12,210 nt of DNA from Pseudomonadota bacterium (GCA_023442085.1 JAEZMT010000135.1:1-12210); one strand, 5' to 3'. Positions 1 through 7,841 are shown, counted from the stretch's first letter. Made by a program: numbers and translations. Notes: generated by a model from the letters alone, not told the origin.

Positions 1-1873
1 CCGCGAGCGCCGGCGCGTCGTTGAGCCCGTCGCCGACCATGAGCACGCGGCGGCCCTGGGCCTTGAGGGCGTCCAGCGCGGCGATCTTGTCGGCGGGCTT
101 GAGGCCGGCCTCGGCCGCGACGATGCCAAGCGCCTCCGCCACCGGCGCCACCGCCGCCGGCCGGTCGCCGGAGAGGATGCGCACGTCAAGGCCGCGGGCC
201 TTCAACTCGGCGACAACCTCGCGCGCATCGGGCCGCAGCGCCTGCGCGACGCCCATGACGAGCACTTTCTCGCCGTAGCGGAAGGCGATGAGGGAGGCAT
301 CGGCGGGAAGATCGGCGGGAGCAGCGGCCTCGCAGAAGGAGAGGCTGCCGAGGCGGGCGCGACGGCCGTCGATGATCGCCTCGATGCCCTGACCGCTCAC
401 CTCGGTCACATGCTCCAGCGCAGGCCCCCTGGCCCGGGCGGCGATGACCCCCGCCAGCGGATGACGGCTCGACAGGGCTAGGCGGCCGGCCAGAGCGACT
501 AGTTCCGGATCGGCGCCGCGCGGCAAGGCCAGCGCCGGCTCCGGCAGGGTCAGGGTGCCGGTCTTGTCGAACACCACGGTGTCGACCGCCGCGAGGCGCT
601 CCAGCATGTCGCCGGCATTGATGAGGAGGCCGGCGCGGAACAGCCGTCCCGTCGCCGTCACCTGCACCGCCGGCACGGCGAGCGCCAGCGCGCAAGGGCA
701 GGTGATGATGAGCACGGCCACCGCGATCATCACCGCGTCATGCAGCCCGGCGCCCGCCAGCAGCCAGCCGATGGCCGAGACGAGGGCGGTGAGGTGCACC
801 ATGGGCGCATAGAGCCGCGCGACCCGGTCGGCGAGGCGCACATAAGCGCCCTTCTCCGCCAGCGCGCCGTCGAGCAGACGCTGCACGTCGTCAACGAGGG
901 TGTTCTCGCCGCCCGCGGTGACGGTGAGGTGCAGTGCGCCCTCCCCGTTCAGGCTGCCGGCATAGACATGATCGCCCGCCTTCAGTGCGCGCGGCAGCGT
1001 CTCGCCGGTGACGAGGCTTTCGTCCACCGCCGAGCGGCCGGAAGCGACCACGCCGTCCGCAGCCACCCGCTCGCCGGGATGGACGAGAATGGTGTCGCCC
1101 GGCTGGAGCGCCTGTACGGGCACCAGCACGGGCACCCCGTCGGCGCTGATGCGGTGGGCCATCTCGCCCCGGAGCGCGGCGATGTTGCCGGCGGTGGCGC
1201 GGGTGCGCCGACGCGCCTCGTGATCGAGGTAGCGGCCGGCGAGGAGGAAGAACAGCAGCATGATGGCGCTGTCGAAATAAGCGTGCGGCTGGCTCATGGC
1301 CGTTTCGAGCACGCTCATGCCCAGCGCAAGCGTGACGCCGATGGTGATCGGCACGTCCATGTTCAGGCGGCCGGAGCGGATGGCCCGCACGGCGCTCTGA
1401 AAGAAGGGCTGGCCGGCATAGGCGGCCGCCGGAAGCGCGATGAGGGCGGAGATCCAGTGGAAGAAATCGCGCGTCTCGGGGGTGATGTCGGTGACGTTGC
1501 CCGACCACACCGAGACCGAGAGCAGCATGATGTTCATGGCCGCGAAGCCGGCGACGCCGAGGCAGCGCAGCAGCCAGCGGGCGTGGCGCGCCTCGCTCTC
1601 CTCCGCCCGGCCGGCGAACGGATGGGCGCGGTAGCCGAGCGCTTCCAGCTGCCCCACCACGCGATCCGGCGAGGTGCCGTCCGACCAGGCGACGGTGAGG
1701 CGGTGGGTCGAGTAGTTCAGGCGGGCGCGCACCACGCCGGGCAGCGCCTTCACCCCGTTCTCGATCTCGCCGATGCAGGCGGCGCAGTCGATGCCGTCGA
1801 TGGCGAGGCTCATCTGCGCCAGGCCGTCCTCGGACGTGCCGACGAAGATGGAATAGTCGATCGCCTCAGACAT
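1..1873 (-). CDS. ccoI: Copper-translocating P1B-type ATPase CcoI/FixI, 3' end beyond window
   Basis: This integral membrane ATPase moves Cu(I) across the cytoplasmic membrane for insertion into the CuB site of cbb3 oxidase. The first 624 residues are visible and the gene runs off the left edge. An N-terminal heavy-metal-associated domain has its CxxC pair at C30/C33. The ion-binding CPC motif (C392-P393-C394) marks a P1B copper pump. The actuator TGE is at 289-291, the phosphorylation motif DKTGTLT at 436-442, the nucleotide-binding HP at 471-472 and the hinge motif GDGLND at 614-619. All catalytic motifs are intact. ATG 1873 is the start: an in-frame TGA lies about 45 bases upstream with no start codon between. 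The ribosome site is weak (GGGGAC). CcoI/FixI is favoured over a CopA detoxification pump because the gene follows ccoG and ccoH. The 213-base gap before it is unusually long for this operon type. Confidence 0.95.
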   Translation of the reverse strand, partial: MSEAIDYSIFVGTSEDGLAQMSLAIDGIDCAACIGEIENGVKALPGVVRARLNYSTHRLTVAWSDGTSPDRVVGQLEALGYRAHPFAGRAEESEARHARWLLRCLGVAGFAAMNIMLLSVSVWSGNVTDITPETRDFFHWISALIALPAAAYAGQPFFQSAVRAIRSGRLNMDVPITIGVTLALGMSVLETAMSQPHAYFDSAIMLLFFLLAGRYLDHEARRRTRATAGNIAALRGEMAHRISADGVPVLVPVQALQPGDTILVHPGERVAADGVVASGRSAVDESLVTGETLPRALKAGDHVYAGSLNGEGALHLTVTAGGENTLVDDVQRLLDGALAEKGAYVRLADRVARLYAPMVHLTALVSAIGWLLAGAGLHDAVMIAVAVLIITCPCALALAVPAVQVTATGRLFRAGLLINAGDMLERLAAVDTVVFDKTGTLTLPEPALALPRGADPELVALAGRLALSSRHPLAGVIAARARGPALEHVTEVSGQGIEAIIDGRRARLGSLSFCEAAAPADLPADASLIAFRYGEKVLVMGVAQALRPDAREVVAELKARGLDVRILSGDRPAAVAPVAEALGIVAAEAGLKPADKIAALDALKAQGRRVLMVGDGLNDAPALA

Positions 1874-2086
1874 CTTCAGGTCCCCGGGGCAGGGAGGAGT
1901 GCGGGCTCAGCCCGCGTCACGGCTCAGCACCGTGCCACGAAATAAAGTGAGTACGACAGACCGGCGGCGCGACGAACCGCCCAGCCTCTCGTACTCAAGG
2001 GACGGACGGCACTGGACGGTAGCCGCCCGGCAGTCTCGATGCCGCCTCGGGAGGCCCGGAGGAGGCCGGATGCCCGTTCAAGCGGC
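1874..2086 (-). other. Non-coding ccoH-ccoI interval with hairpins
   Basis: No convincing gene lies between ccoH and ccoI. The only open frame here overlaps ccoH and has no recognisable protein character. The interval contains the two-tier inverted repeat at 1948-1997 and a short hairpin at 1901-1915 (GCGGGC, 3-base loop, GCCCGC). The octamer GGCTCAGC occurs twice (1904-1911 and 1921-1928). No FixK-type box (TTGA-N6-TCAA) is visible, so whether ccoI has its own promoter cannot be decided by eye. Confidence 0.6.
1948..1997 (-). terminator. Two-tier hairpin in ccoH-ccoI gap, possible attenuator or processing site
   Basis: Perfect 9-base arms TGAGTACGA (1948-1956) and TCGTACTCA (1989-1997) enclose a second stem, GGCGG (1963-1967) with CCGCC (1977-1981), separated by an internal loop. 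In the direction of ccoI transcription the hairpin is followed by a T-rich CTTTATTT (1947-1940), interrupted by one A and starting two bases after the stem. It could be a partial terminator that lowers ccoI expression, an RNA-processing or stabilising hairpin, or a repeat element. The pairing is visible directly; the function is inferred. Confidence 0.45.
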
Positions 2087-2605
2087 TTACGGAAGCTGCA
2101 CGCGATTCTTGGACCGGAAGACCCGTTCGCCGCCTTGCGCAAAATCAATCACCAGATCCCACTGCCCGGCCCCCGCCTGGGCGCGGGCACGGTAGCGGCC
2201 TTCGCCCTGGGGTTCGAGGTCGAGCACCACATCGCGGCGGGCGTCGGTGGGATGGGCAAGCTCGCCATCGGCGACGAGGTTGGTCAGCGGCTTTCCGGCG
2301 GCGTCGCGCACGACGACGTCGATCTCGCGGACGCCGCCGCCGGGTGAGGCGAACGCCACGTCCACCTTCCAGTGCCGGGCGGCCTGCCGCTCAGCCGCCT
2401 GATGCTCGGCGGTGAAGGCGAGGCCCGCCTTGTAGGAGCTGTCCGTCTCCAGCCCCGCGAAGGTGGTGACGGCGAAGCGCGCCATGATGACGTTGACGCC
2501 GATGACCACGCCGAAGAAGGCGAGAAGCATCAGGAGCACCGCGCGGCCGGTCAGCTCGCGCGAGGGCTTCGGGGCATTGGCGGCCGGGGCAGAGGCTCGA
2601 GCCAT
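2087..2605 (-). CDS. ccoH: cbb3 oxidase assembly protein CcoH/FixH
   Basis: This 172-residue single-span membrane protein is needed for assembly or stability of cbb3 oxidase. In studied species it associates with the CcoN-containing complex. The transmembrane segment is at about residues 22-42. It is followed by the family-typical stretch GLETDSSYKAGLAF (about 51-64) and a periplasmic beta-rich FixH domain extending to the C-terminus. It starts at ATG 2605, 26 bases after the ccoG stop codon, with a purine-rich ribosome site (GGAAGGG). It ends with TAA at 2087-2089. Co-transcription with ccoG is likely. Length and position between ccoG and ccoI match the standard ccoGHIS order. Confidence 0.92.
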   Translation of the reverse strand: MARASAPAANAPKPSRELTGRAVLLMLLAFFGVVIGVNVIMARFAVTTFAGLETDSSYKAGLAFTAEHQAAERQAARHWKVDVAFASPGGGVREIDVVVRDAAGKPLTNLVADGELAHPTDARRDVVLDLEPQGEGRYRARAQAGAGQWDLVIDFAQGGERVFRSKNRVQLP

Positions 2606-2631
2606 GGTGTTTTCCCTTCCCTGCGGCCCGC

Positions 2632-4098
2632 CTAGGGGCCGATGAAATGGTCGGTGACGGAGGCCGACAGGCCGGAGGCCTTGTCGCGGATGCGGAACGT
2701 CACCGGCAGCGAGGCCGAGGCCGGCAGCTTGCCGCCGGTGGTGACGAGCACGCGCACCTCCCGCGTCTGGTCCGGGCCGATGGTGAGGCCGTCCGCATTG
2801 TCGCCGACCACCTCGAGGCTGGCATCGGGAACCCCCTCGACAGAGAGGATGAAGGTCCGCTCCTCCAGCTTCTTGTTGATGAGGCGGATGGTGTAGGCGT
2901 TGCGGATGGCGCCGCTGGAGAGCCGCACGAACAGCGGGTTGCGGTCATGGATGGCGGCGACGCCTTCCGTGGAGCGGCCGATCAGGGCGGTCAGCATGAG
3001 GCCCGAGACGAGGGCGATCAGCACACCGTAGAGGATCGTGCGTGGGCGCAGGATACGCTGCACGAAGGGCTTGCCCGCAGCACGCGCCTCGAGGTTCGCC
3101 TCGCTCTCATAGGTGATGAGATTCCCCGGCCGGCCGATCTTGTGCATCACCGTATTGCAGGCATCGATGCACAGGCCGCACTGGATGCAGGGAAGCTGCA
3201 TGCCCTGGCGGATATCGACGCCCGTGGGACACACGGCGACGCACTGGCCGCAATCCACGCAATCGCCCGCGGGCAGGCCCTTCTCGCGAAGCACAGCCGC
3301 CTTCTTCACCGAGCCGCGGGGCTCGCCGCGGTCGTAGAGATAGGTGACGTTGAGGGCGTATTCGTCCGTCAACGCCGCCTGGATGCGCGGCCACGGGCAC
3401 ATGTAGGTGCAGACCTGCTCGCGCATGTGGCCAGCGAGGGCATAGGTGGTGAAGGTCAAAACCGCGATGGACATGTAGGCCACGGCGGGTGCCTGGAACG
3501 TGGCCAGCTCCACCACCAGGGTCGGCGCATCGGCGAAGTAGAGCACCCAGGCGCCGCCGGTCCACCACGCGATCAGCAGCCAGATGGAATGCTTCAGCGT
3601 CTTGTGGGCGAACTTGTCGATGGTCCATGGCCCGGCATCAGCAATCATCCGCTCGCGGCGGTCGCCCTCGATCAGGCGCTCCACGGCCATGAACAGGTCG
3701 GTCCACACCGTCTGCGGGCAGAGGTAGCCGCACCAGACGCGGCCGGCGACCGCATTCATCAGGAACAGAACGAGCGCGGCCAGGATGAGAAGGCCAGCGA
3801 CGTAATAGAATTCCTGCGGCCAGATCTCGAGGAAGAAGAAGTAGAAGCGGCGGGCCGGGAAATCGATGAGCACCGCCTGATTGGGAGCGTCCGGCCCGCG
3901 ATCCCAGCGCACGAAGGGCAGGAGATAATAGATGCCGAGCGTGATGCCGAGCAGCACCCACTTGATGGTGCGGAAGCGGCCGTGGACGCTCTGGGGATAG
4001 ATCTGGCGCCGGGCCTCGTAGAGCGGGATGTCCTCATCGCCGCTCACGACCACGGGGGCCTTCTTGTCCTCGGACTTGGTGGACAGGGCAGTCATCAT
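2632..4098 (-). CDS. ccoG: cbb3 oxidase assembly iron-sulfur protein CcoG/FixG/RdxA
   Basis: This membrane-bound protein carries two [4Fe-4S] clusters. The family is implicated in reducing Cu(II) to Cu(I) for delivery to cbb3 oxidase. Numbered from an alternative GTG at 4104, about five membrane segments are seen (near 46-63, 100-120, 172-190, 206-224 and 356-376). CGYLCP is at 125-130 and CTYMCP at 232-237. The first ferredoxin-like cluster uses C282, C285, C288 and C292; the second uses C306, C309, C312 and C316. An immunoglobulin-like periplasmic C-terminal domain follows from about residue 380 to 490. The start is uncertain among GTG 4104, ATG 4098 and ATG 4095; GGTGA at 4105-4101 would suit ATG 4095 by spacing. 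ATG 4098 is given here. The gene lies about 260 bases after ccoP, separated from it by a terminator and a candidate operator. It runs on to ccoH. Confidence 0.95.
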   Translation of the reverse strand: MMTALSTKSEDKKAPVVVSGDEDIPLYEARRQIYPQSVHGRFRTIKWVLLGITLGIYYLLPFVRWDRGPDAPNQAVLIDFPARRFYFFFLEIWPQEFYYVAGLLILAALVLFLMNAVAGRVWCGYLCPQTVWTDLFMAVERLIEGDRRERMIADAGPWTIDKFAHKTLKHSIWLLIAWWTGGAWVLYFADAPTLVVELATFQAPAVAYMSIAVLTFTTYALAGHMREQVCTYMCPWPRIQAALTDEYALNVTYLYDRGEPRGSVKKAAVLREKGLPAGDCVDCGQCVAVCPTGVDIRQGMQLPCIQCGLCIDACNTVMHKIGRPGNLITYESEANLEARAAGKPFVQRILRPRTILYGVLIALVSGLMLTALIGRSTEGVAAIHDRNPLFVRLSSGAIRNAYTIRLINKKLEERTFILSVEGVPDASLEVVGDNADGLTIGPDQTREVRVLVTTGGKLPASASLPVTFRIRDKASGLSASVTDHFIGP

Positions 4099-4140
4099 CT
4101 TCACCGCGATTTGCCGGTCATGACGGACCAGCCATACGTC

Positions 4141-4185
4141 GGGGCCTTGCCCCTCGGGTGCACATCCGGAGACCCCCGTCTCCGG
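4141..4185 (-). other. Paired hairpins in presumed ccoG leader
   Basis: Two stem-loops lie upstream of ccoG. The larger has perfect 8-base arms, CCGGAGAC (4166-4173) and GTCTCCGG (4178-4185), around a CCCC loop (GGGG in the ccoG-sense transcript). The smaller pairs GGGGC (4141-4145) with GCCCC (4149-4153). Neither is followed by a T-tract in the ccoG direction, so they are not intrinsic terminators. If ccoG is transcribed from near 4195 they would fold in its leader. The function is unknown. Confidence 0.4.
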
Positions 4186-4193
4186 CCTGCATC

Positions 4194-4219
4194 GCTACAT
4201 TCATATCTTAGAATGTAGC
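4194..4219. promoter_or_regulatory. Perfect inverted repeat with ATTC-N8-GAAT, candidate ArsR/SqrR-type operator
   Basis: The perfect 9-base arms GCTACATTC (4194-4202) and GAATGTAGC (4211-4219) are separated by 8 AT-rich bases. The core has the pattern ATTC-N8-GAAT, which I recall as the site described for SqrR/BigR-type ArsR repressors that sense reactive sulfur; this is from memory. In the ccoG direction a weak -10-like TAAGAT (4210-4205) falls in the spacer, so a bound protein could block a ccoG promoter. The repeat is seen directly. Regulator identity is inferred, and no such regulator gene is in the window. Confidence 0.45.
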
Positions 4220-4234
4220 TAGTATCCCCAAAGC

Positions 4235-4270
4235 AAAAGGTCGCGCCGACGTTTGGTCGCGCGACCTTTT
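4235..4270 (-). terminator. Strong intrinsic terminator after ccoP
   Basis: Perfect 11-base arms AAAAGGTCGCG (4235-4245) and CGCGACCTTTT (4260-4270) enclose a further 4-bp stem, CGAC (4247-4250) with GTCG (4256-4259), and a 5-base loop. A one-base bulge lies between the stems. In the minus direction the stem ends in TTTT followed by GCTTTGGGG. The A/T symmetry would also let it act on plus-strand transcripts. It should end most ccoNOQP transcription before ccoG. Confidence 0.8.
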
Positions 4271-4290
4271 GGCATGTCCCTGCGGCCTGA

Positions 4291-4317
4291 TCCGGACGGT
4301 GCGCGTGTCCGTCCGGA
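4291..4317. repeat. Perfect 9-bp stem-loop downstream of ccoP
   Basis: TCCGGACGG (4291-4299) pairs perfectly with CCGTCCGGA (4309-4317) across a 9-base loop. No T-tract follows on either strand, so it is unlikely to terminate transcription alone. It is the middle of three hairpins between the ccoP stop and the terminator and may protect the 3' end of the oxidase mRNA. Confidence 0.5.
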
Positions 4318-4335
4318 AGTGTGGCCGGTGGGCGT

Positions 4336-4357
4336 GTCCGGGGCGAATGTCCCGGAC
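4336..4357. repeat. Perfect 7-bp stem-loop just after ccoP stop
   Basis: GTCCGGG (4336-4342) pairs with CCCGGAC (4351-4357) across an 8-base loop, starting 7 bases beyond the ccoP stop codon. It has no T-tract. It shares the core TCCGG/CCGGA with the next hairpin at 4291-4317, so the two could be diverged copies of one short palindromic element. Confidence 0.45.
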
Positions 4358-4364
4358 CTCCGGC

Positions 4365-5246
4365 TCAGCGTCCGCCGCCCAGCGAATGGACGTAGACGGC
4401 GAGCGCCTTGATGGTCGTCGGGTCGAGACGCGCGTGCCAGGCTGGCATCACGTTGCCGCGTCCGTTGACGATCCCGTACTCGATGGTGGCCTTGTCGGAG
4501 CCAAAGAGCCAGATGCCGTCGGTGAGGTTCGGGGCGCCCAGTTCCAGGTTGCCCTTGCCGTCCTCGCCATGGCAGGCGGCGCAGTTGGCGGCGAATACTT
4601 CCTTGCCCTTGTCGAAGTCCGCACCGGGCTTGGCGATGCCGGAGAGGGTGCGCACATAGTCCGCCACCGCCGAGATTTCCGGCTTCTGCAGGATGCCGTC
4701 CTTGCCGAAGGCCGGCATGTTGCCCTGGCGGGTGTCGGGATCGGTGGAGCGGATGCCGTGCTCGATGGTGGTCTGGATCTGCTCCAGCGAACCGCCCCAC
4801 AGCCAGTCGTCGTCATTGAGGTTGGGGAAGCCGGTGGCACCGCCGCCGCCCGCCCCGTGACAGGGCGCGCAATTGTCGGCGAAGGCCACGCGACCCTGCG
4901 CCCGGGCGAGGGAGAGCAGCGCCGGTGTCTGCTCAATCTGTTCGAGCGACGCGTTGGTGAGCTTCGCCGCGCTCTCGGCGCGGATGGCATTGAGGTCGGC
5001 GATCTGCACGGCCACCGCCGAGCGCGAATGCCAGCCGAGGATGCCCGGCGTTGCGGAGGAGACCAGGGGCCAGGCCGGATACAGGATCCAGTAGCCGATG
5101 GCCCACACGATGCAGGCGTACCACACCCACAGCCACCAGCGCGGCAGCGGGTTGTTCAGTTCGGAGATGCCATCCCATTCATGGCCGGTGGTCGAGACGC
5201 CGGTTGCCTGGTCGACCTTGCCGTGGGTGTCGTGGGTCGTGCTCAC
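4365..5246 (-). CDS. ccoP: cbb3 cytochrome c oxidase di-heme subunit CcoP
   Basis: This 293-residue membrane-anchored di-heme cytochrome c accepts electrons and passes them through CcoO toward CcoN. A cytoplasmic N-terminus carries the family motif EWDGISELNNPLPRWW (23-38). It is followed by one transmembrane helix (about 37-60) and two periplasmic cytochrome c domains. The heme attachment sites are CAPCH (126-130) and CAACH (222-226). Likely axial methionines are M177 (NMPAF) and M267 (VMPAW). The start is GTG at 5246, 4 bases after the ccoQ stop; a GAGGA ribosome site lies inside the end of ccoQ, implying translational coupling. It is full length with no missing ligands. It is the last gene before the hairpin cluster and terminator. 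Confidence 0.97.
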   Translation of the reverse strand: MSTTHDTHGKVDQATGVSTTGHEWDGISELNNPLPRWWLWVWYACIVWAIGYWILYPAWPLVSSATPGILGWHSRSAVAVQIADLNAIRAESAAKLTNASLEQIEQTPALLSLARAQGRVAFADNCAPCHGAGGGGATGFPNLNDDDWLWGGSLEQIQTTIEHGIRSTDPDTRQGNMPAFGKDGILQKPEISAVADYVRTLSGIAKPGADFDKGKEVFAANCAACHGEDGKGNLELGAPNLTDGIWLFGSDKATIEYGIVNGRGNVMPAWHARLDPTTIKALAVYVHSLGGGR

Positions 5247-5250
5247 GGGA

Positions 5251-5412
5251 TCAATCCTCTTTGAGCGGAATATTGGCGGCGTCGTCGAAATCCTTCTTCC
5301 TCTTCTTGGAGGGCCAGAAGGCGTAGGCGACCACCAGCAGGAAGGCGACGACGAAGAGGATCAGCCCCCCCGTCTGGGCGAAGGCCGCGAGGCCGAGATA
5401 GGTGTCGTGCAT
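5251..5412 (-). CDS. ccoQ: cbb3 oxidase small subunit CcoQ
   Basis: This 53-residue single-span protein starts MHDTYLGLAAFAQTGG and has a hydrophobic helix at about 15-33. A basic patch after the helix (KKRKK, 36-40) places the C-terminus in the cytoplasm. CcoQ is not a catalytic subunit; in studied bacteria it stabilises the complex or modulates it under oxygen. The assignment rests on size, topology and position between ccoO and ccoP, since the family is poorly conserved. ATG 5412 is chosen, 4 bases after the ccoO stop (5417-5419). An out-of-frame ATG at 5417 is not used. TGA at 5251-5253 precedes the ccoP GTG by 4 bases. Confidence 0.9.
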   Translation of the reverse strand: MHDTYLGLAAFAQTGGLILFVVAFLLVVAYAFWPSKKRKKDFDDAANIPLKED

Positions 5413-5416
5413 CCCA

Positions 5417-6166
5417 TCACCTCACATTCGCCTGGTTGTCGTAGAGCTTGAAATCGACCAGCGTGCCGAGCATCTGAAGGTAGGCGATGAGCGCGTCCGC
5501 CTCGGTCAGCTCTCCCGGATTGCCGTCGAAATCGCGGCCCTGCGCCTTGGGATAGCGCTTCAGGAGCCCGTCGGAGTCGGCCGCGTCGATGGTCGCCTGG
5601 GTCTTCAGGTCGTCCTGCGCCTTGGCGATCATCTCGTCCGTGTAGGGAACGCCGAGGATCTGCTGAACCCGCATCTCCTCGGCGACGTGCTTGGCGTTGA
5701 GCCTGGTCTTCGCTAGCCACGGGTAGCTCGGCATGATGGAGGCGGGCACCACGGAGCGCGGGTTGTTCAGATGCTCCAGCTGCCACAGGTCCGAATACTT
5801 GCCGCCGACGCGGGCAAGGTCCGGTCCGGTGCGCTTGGAGCCCCACTGGAAGGGGCGGTCGTACATGCTCTCGGCCGCCAGCGAGTAGTGGCCATAGCGC
5901 TCGACCTCGTCGCGCAGCGGGCGGATCATCTGCGAGTGGCAGTTGTAGCAGCCCTCGCGGACGTAGATGTTGCGCCCCGCCAGCTCCAGCGGCGAGTAGG
6001 GGCGCATGCCCTCCACCTTCTCGATGGTGCTCTTCAGGTAGAAGAGCGGGGCGATCTCGACGAGACCGCCGATGGAGATCATCACCAGGATGCCGAGCAT
6101 CAGCCAGTAGGAGTGCTTCTCGAAGATCTGGTGCTTGGACCAGATGGAGGTGCCTTGGTTTGCCAT
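5417..6166 (-). CDS. ccoO: cbb3 cytochrome c oxidase mono-heme subunit CcoO
   Basis: This 249-residue membrane-anchored cytochrome c relays electrons from CcoP to CcoN. An N-terminal helix (about 19-43) is followed by a periplasmic domain with heme site CYNCH (C73, C76, H77). M145 in MPSYPW is the expected axial ligand. ATG 6166 is chosen because the protein then begins [20 protein letters not shown], the normal CcoO N-terminus, and a strong GAGGAGG ribosome site precedes it, overlapping the ccoN stop. The frame is open upstream to 6298, but that extension is a shadow of ccoN. Spacing to ccoN is 10 bases. Confidence 0.97.
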   Translation of the reverse strand: MANQGTSIWSKHQIFEKHSYWLMLGILVMISIGGLVEIAPLFYLKSTIEKVEGMRPYSPLELAGRNIYVREGCYNCHSQMIRPLRDEVERYGHYSLAAESMYDRPFQWGSKRTGPDLARVGGKYSDLWQLEHLNNPRSVVPASIMPSYPWLAKTRLNAKHVAEEMRVQQILGVPYTDEMIAKAQDDLKTQATIDAADSDGLLKRYPKAQGRDFDGNPGELTEADALIAYLQMLGTLVDFKLYDNQANVR

Positions 6167-6176
6167 GCTCGCCTCC

Positions 6177-7841
6177 TCACTCGGCCGCCTGCAGGGCGAG
6201 CTCGCGCTCGGCTGCGGTCTGGGGCGTGGTGATGGTCTTCCAGATGTTCCAGGCCATGATGAGAGCGCCCGTGAGGAAGAGGATGCCGCCCAGGGCACGG
6301 ATCACGTAGAGCGGATGCATCGCCTCGACCGTCTCGATGAACGAATATTCGAGGAAGCCCAGCTGCGTGTAGGCGCGCCACATGAGGCCCTGCAGGATGC
6401 CCGCGACCCACATCGAGGAGATGTAGAGCACGATGCCGAGGGTCGAGACCCAGAAGTGCCAGTTGATGGCCTTGACCGAATACATTTCGCGCTTGTTCCA
6501 GAGCCAGGGCACCAGGCAGTAGATGGCGCCGAAGGAGATGTACGCGACCCAGCCGAGCGCGCCGGAATGCACGTGGCCGATGGTCCACTCGGTGTAGTGG
6601 CTAAGCGAGTTCACCGCCTTCACCGACATCATCGGGCCTTCGAAGGTGGACATGCCGTAGAAGGCGACGGCCACCACCATCATGCGGATGACGGGATCGG
6701 TGCGCAGCTTGTCCCAGGCGCCCGAGAGCGTCATGAGGCCGTTGATCATGCCGCCCCAGGAGGGCATCCACAGGATCACCGAGAAGGTCATGCCCAGTGT
6801 CTGCGCCCAATCCGGCAGCGCCGTGTAGTGCAGGTGATGCGGACCGGCCCAGATGTAGATGAAGATCAGCGCCCAGAAGTGCACGATGGACAGGCGGTAG
6901 GAATAGACCGGCCGCTCGGCGCGCTTGGGGATGAAGTAATACATCAGGGCGAGGAAGCCGGCGGTCAGGAAAAAGCCCACCGCGTTGTGGCCGTACCACC
7001 ACTGGAACATGGCGTCCTGCACGCCGGACCACAGGATGTAGGACTTCGGCGAGAAGACCGAGATCGGGATGGTGGCGTTGTTGCCGAGATGAAGCACCGC
7101 GATGGTGATGATGAAGGCGAGATAGAACCAGTTCGCCACATAGATGTGCGGCTCGGTCCGCTTCAGCACCGTCACCAGGAACACCAGCAGGTAGGTGACC
7201 CACACCACCGTCAGGAACAGGTCCGAATACCACTCGGGCTCGGCGTATTCCTTGCCCTGGGTGATGCCGAGCAGATAGCCCGTGCCGGCGATGACGATGA
7301 AGAAATTGTAGCCGAGGACCACGAACCACGGCGCGAGGTCGCCGGCGAGGCGGGCGCGAGAGGTGCGCTGGACCACGTAGAAGGAGGTCGCGATCAGCAC
7401 GTTGCCGCCGAAGGCGAAGATCACCGCCGAGGTATGCAGCGGGCGCAGCCGGCCGAACGAAATCCAGGGAAGGTCAAGGTTCACCACCGGGAAGGCCAGC
7501 TGCAACGCGGCGATCACGCCGACGAGGAAACCGGCGATGCCCCACACCACGGCGGCGATGGTCGCGACCTTCACCACATCCATGTTGTAGTTGGGCTTGC
7601 CGTTGATGAACTGCGGCACCGCGCCGGCCGGCCGCGCCATGTAGCGATTACCGATCGCGAAGACCGAGGCGATGCTCGCCGCGGCGAAAAGATAGGCGTG
7701 GAACGCATATTCGGGCGTGTAGGCCTTCGCCGCCACGACAATCGAGAACAGGGCGAAGAGGGAGAACACCCCGATGAGAGCGCCCTCACCCCACCTCATC
7801 GACTTCGCCGGGGGCTGGATTGGAGCTTGCAATGTTGTCAT
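6177..7841 (-). CDS. ccoN: cbb3 cytochrome c oxidase catalytic subunit CcoN
   Basis: This is the heme-copper oxidase subunit I of the C family, which reduces O2 to water at a heme b3-CuB centre and pumps protons. With ATG 7841 it has 554 residues and many hydrophobic helices. H136 (LHTSAV) is a low-spin heme ligand. The CuB histidines are H285 (YGHNAVGF) and H335-H336 (GPHHLH). Y329 lies where the cross-linked active-site tyrosine of C-type oxidases falls. H423 and H425 (IGHVHSG) bind the hemes. All redox ligands are present. ATG 7841 has a modest GAAGGG ribosome site; an in-frame GTG at 7856 is the alternative. The gene heads ccoNOQP and is preceded by a FixK/FNR-type box. Confidence 0.97.
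   Translation of the reverse strand: MTTLQAPIQPPAKSMRWGEGALIGVFSLFALFSIVVAAKAYTPEYAFHAYLFAAASIASVFAIGNRYMARPAGAVPQFINGKPNYNMDVVKVATIAAVVWGIAGFLVGVIAALQLAFPVVNLDLPWISFGRLRPLHTSAVIFAFGGNVLIATSFYVVQRTSRARLAGDLAPWFVVLGYNFFIVIAGTGYLLGITQGKEYAEPEWYSDLFLTVVWVTYLLVFLVTVLKRTEPHIYVANWFYLAFIITIAVLHLGNNATIPISVFSPKSYILWSGVQDAMFQWWYGHNAVGFFLTAGFLALMYYFIPKRAERPVYSYRLSIVHFWALIFIYIWAGPHHLHYTALPDWAQTLGMTFSVILWMPSWGGMINGLMTLSGAWDKLRTDPVIRMMVVAVAFYGMSTFEGPMMSVKAVNSLSHYTEWTIGHVHSGALGWVAYISFGAIYCLVPWLWNKREMYSVKAINWHFWVSTLGIVLYISSMWVAGILQGLMWRAYTQLGFLEYSFIETVEAMHPLYVIRALGGILFLTGALIMAWNIWKTITTPQTAAERELALQAAE

Noticed and set aside
740..1945. 401-codon open frame on the plus strand
   Set aside because: It is antisense to ccoI, whose P-type ATPase motifs are all present on the other strand.
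2647..4218. 523-codon open frame on the plus strand
   Set aside because: It lies antisense to ccoG, which has full motif support. Its composition is typical of a reverse-strand shadow.
6167..6298. N-terminal extension of ccoO upstream to 6298
   Set aside because: The added residues are serine- and proline-rich noise overlapping ccoN, while ATG 6166 has a strong ribosome site and the normal CcoO N-terminus.
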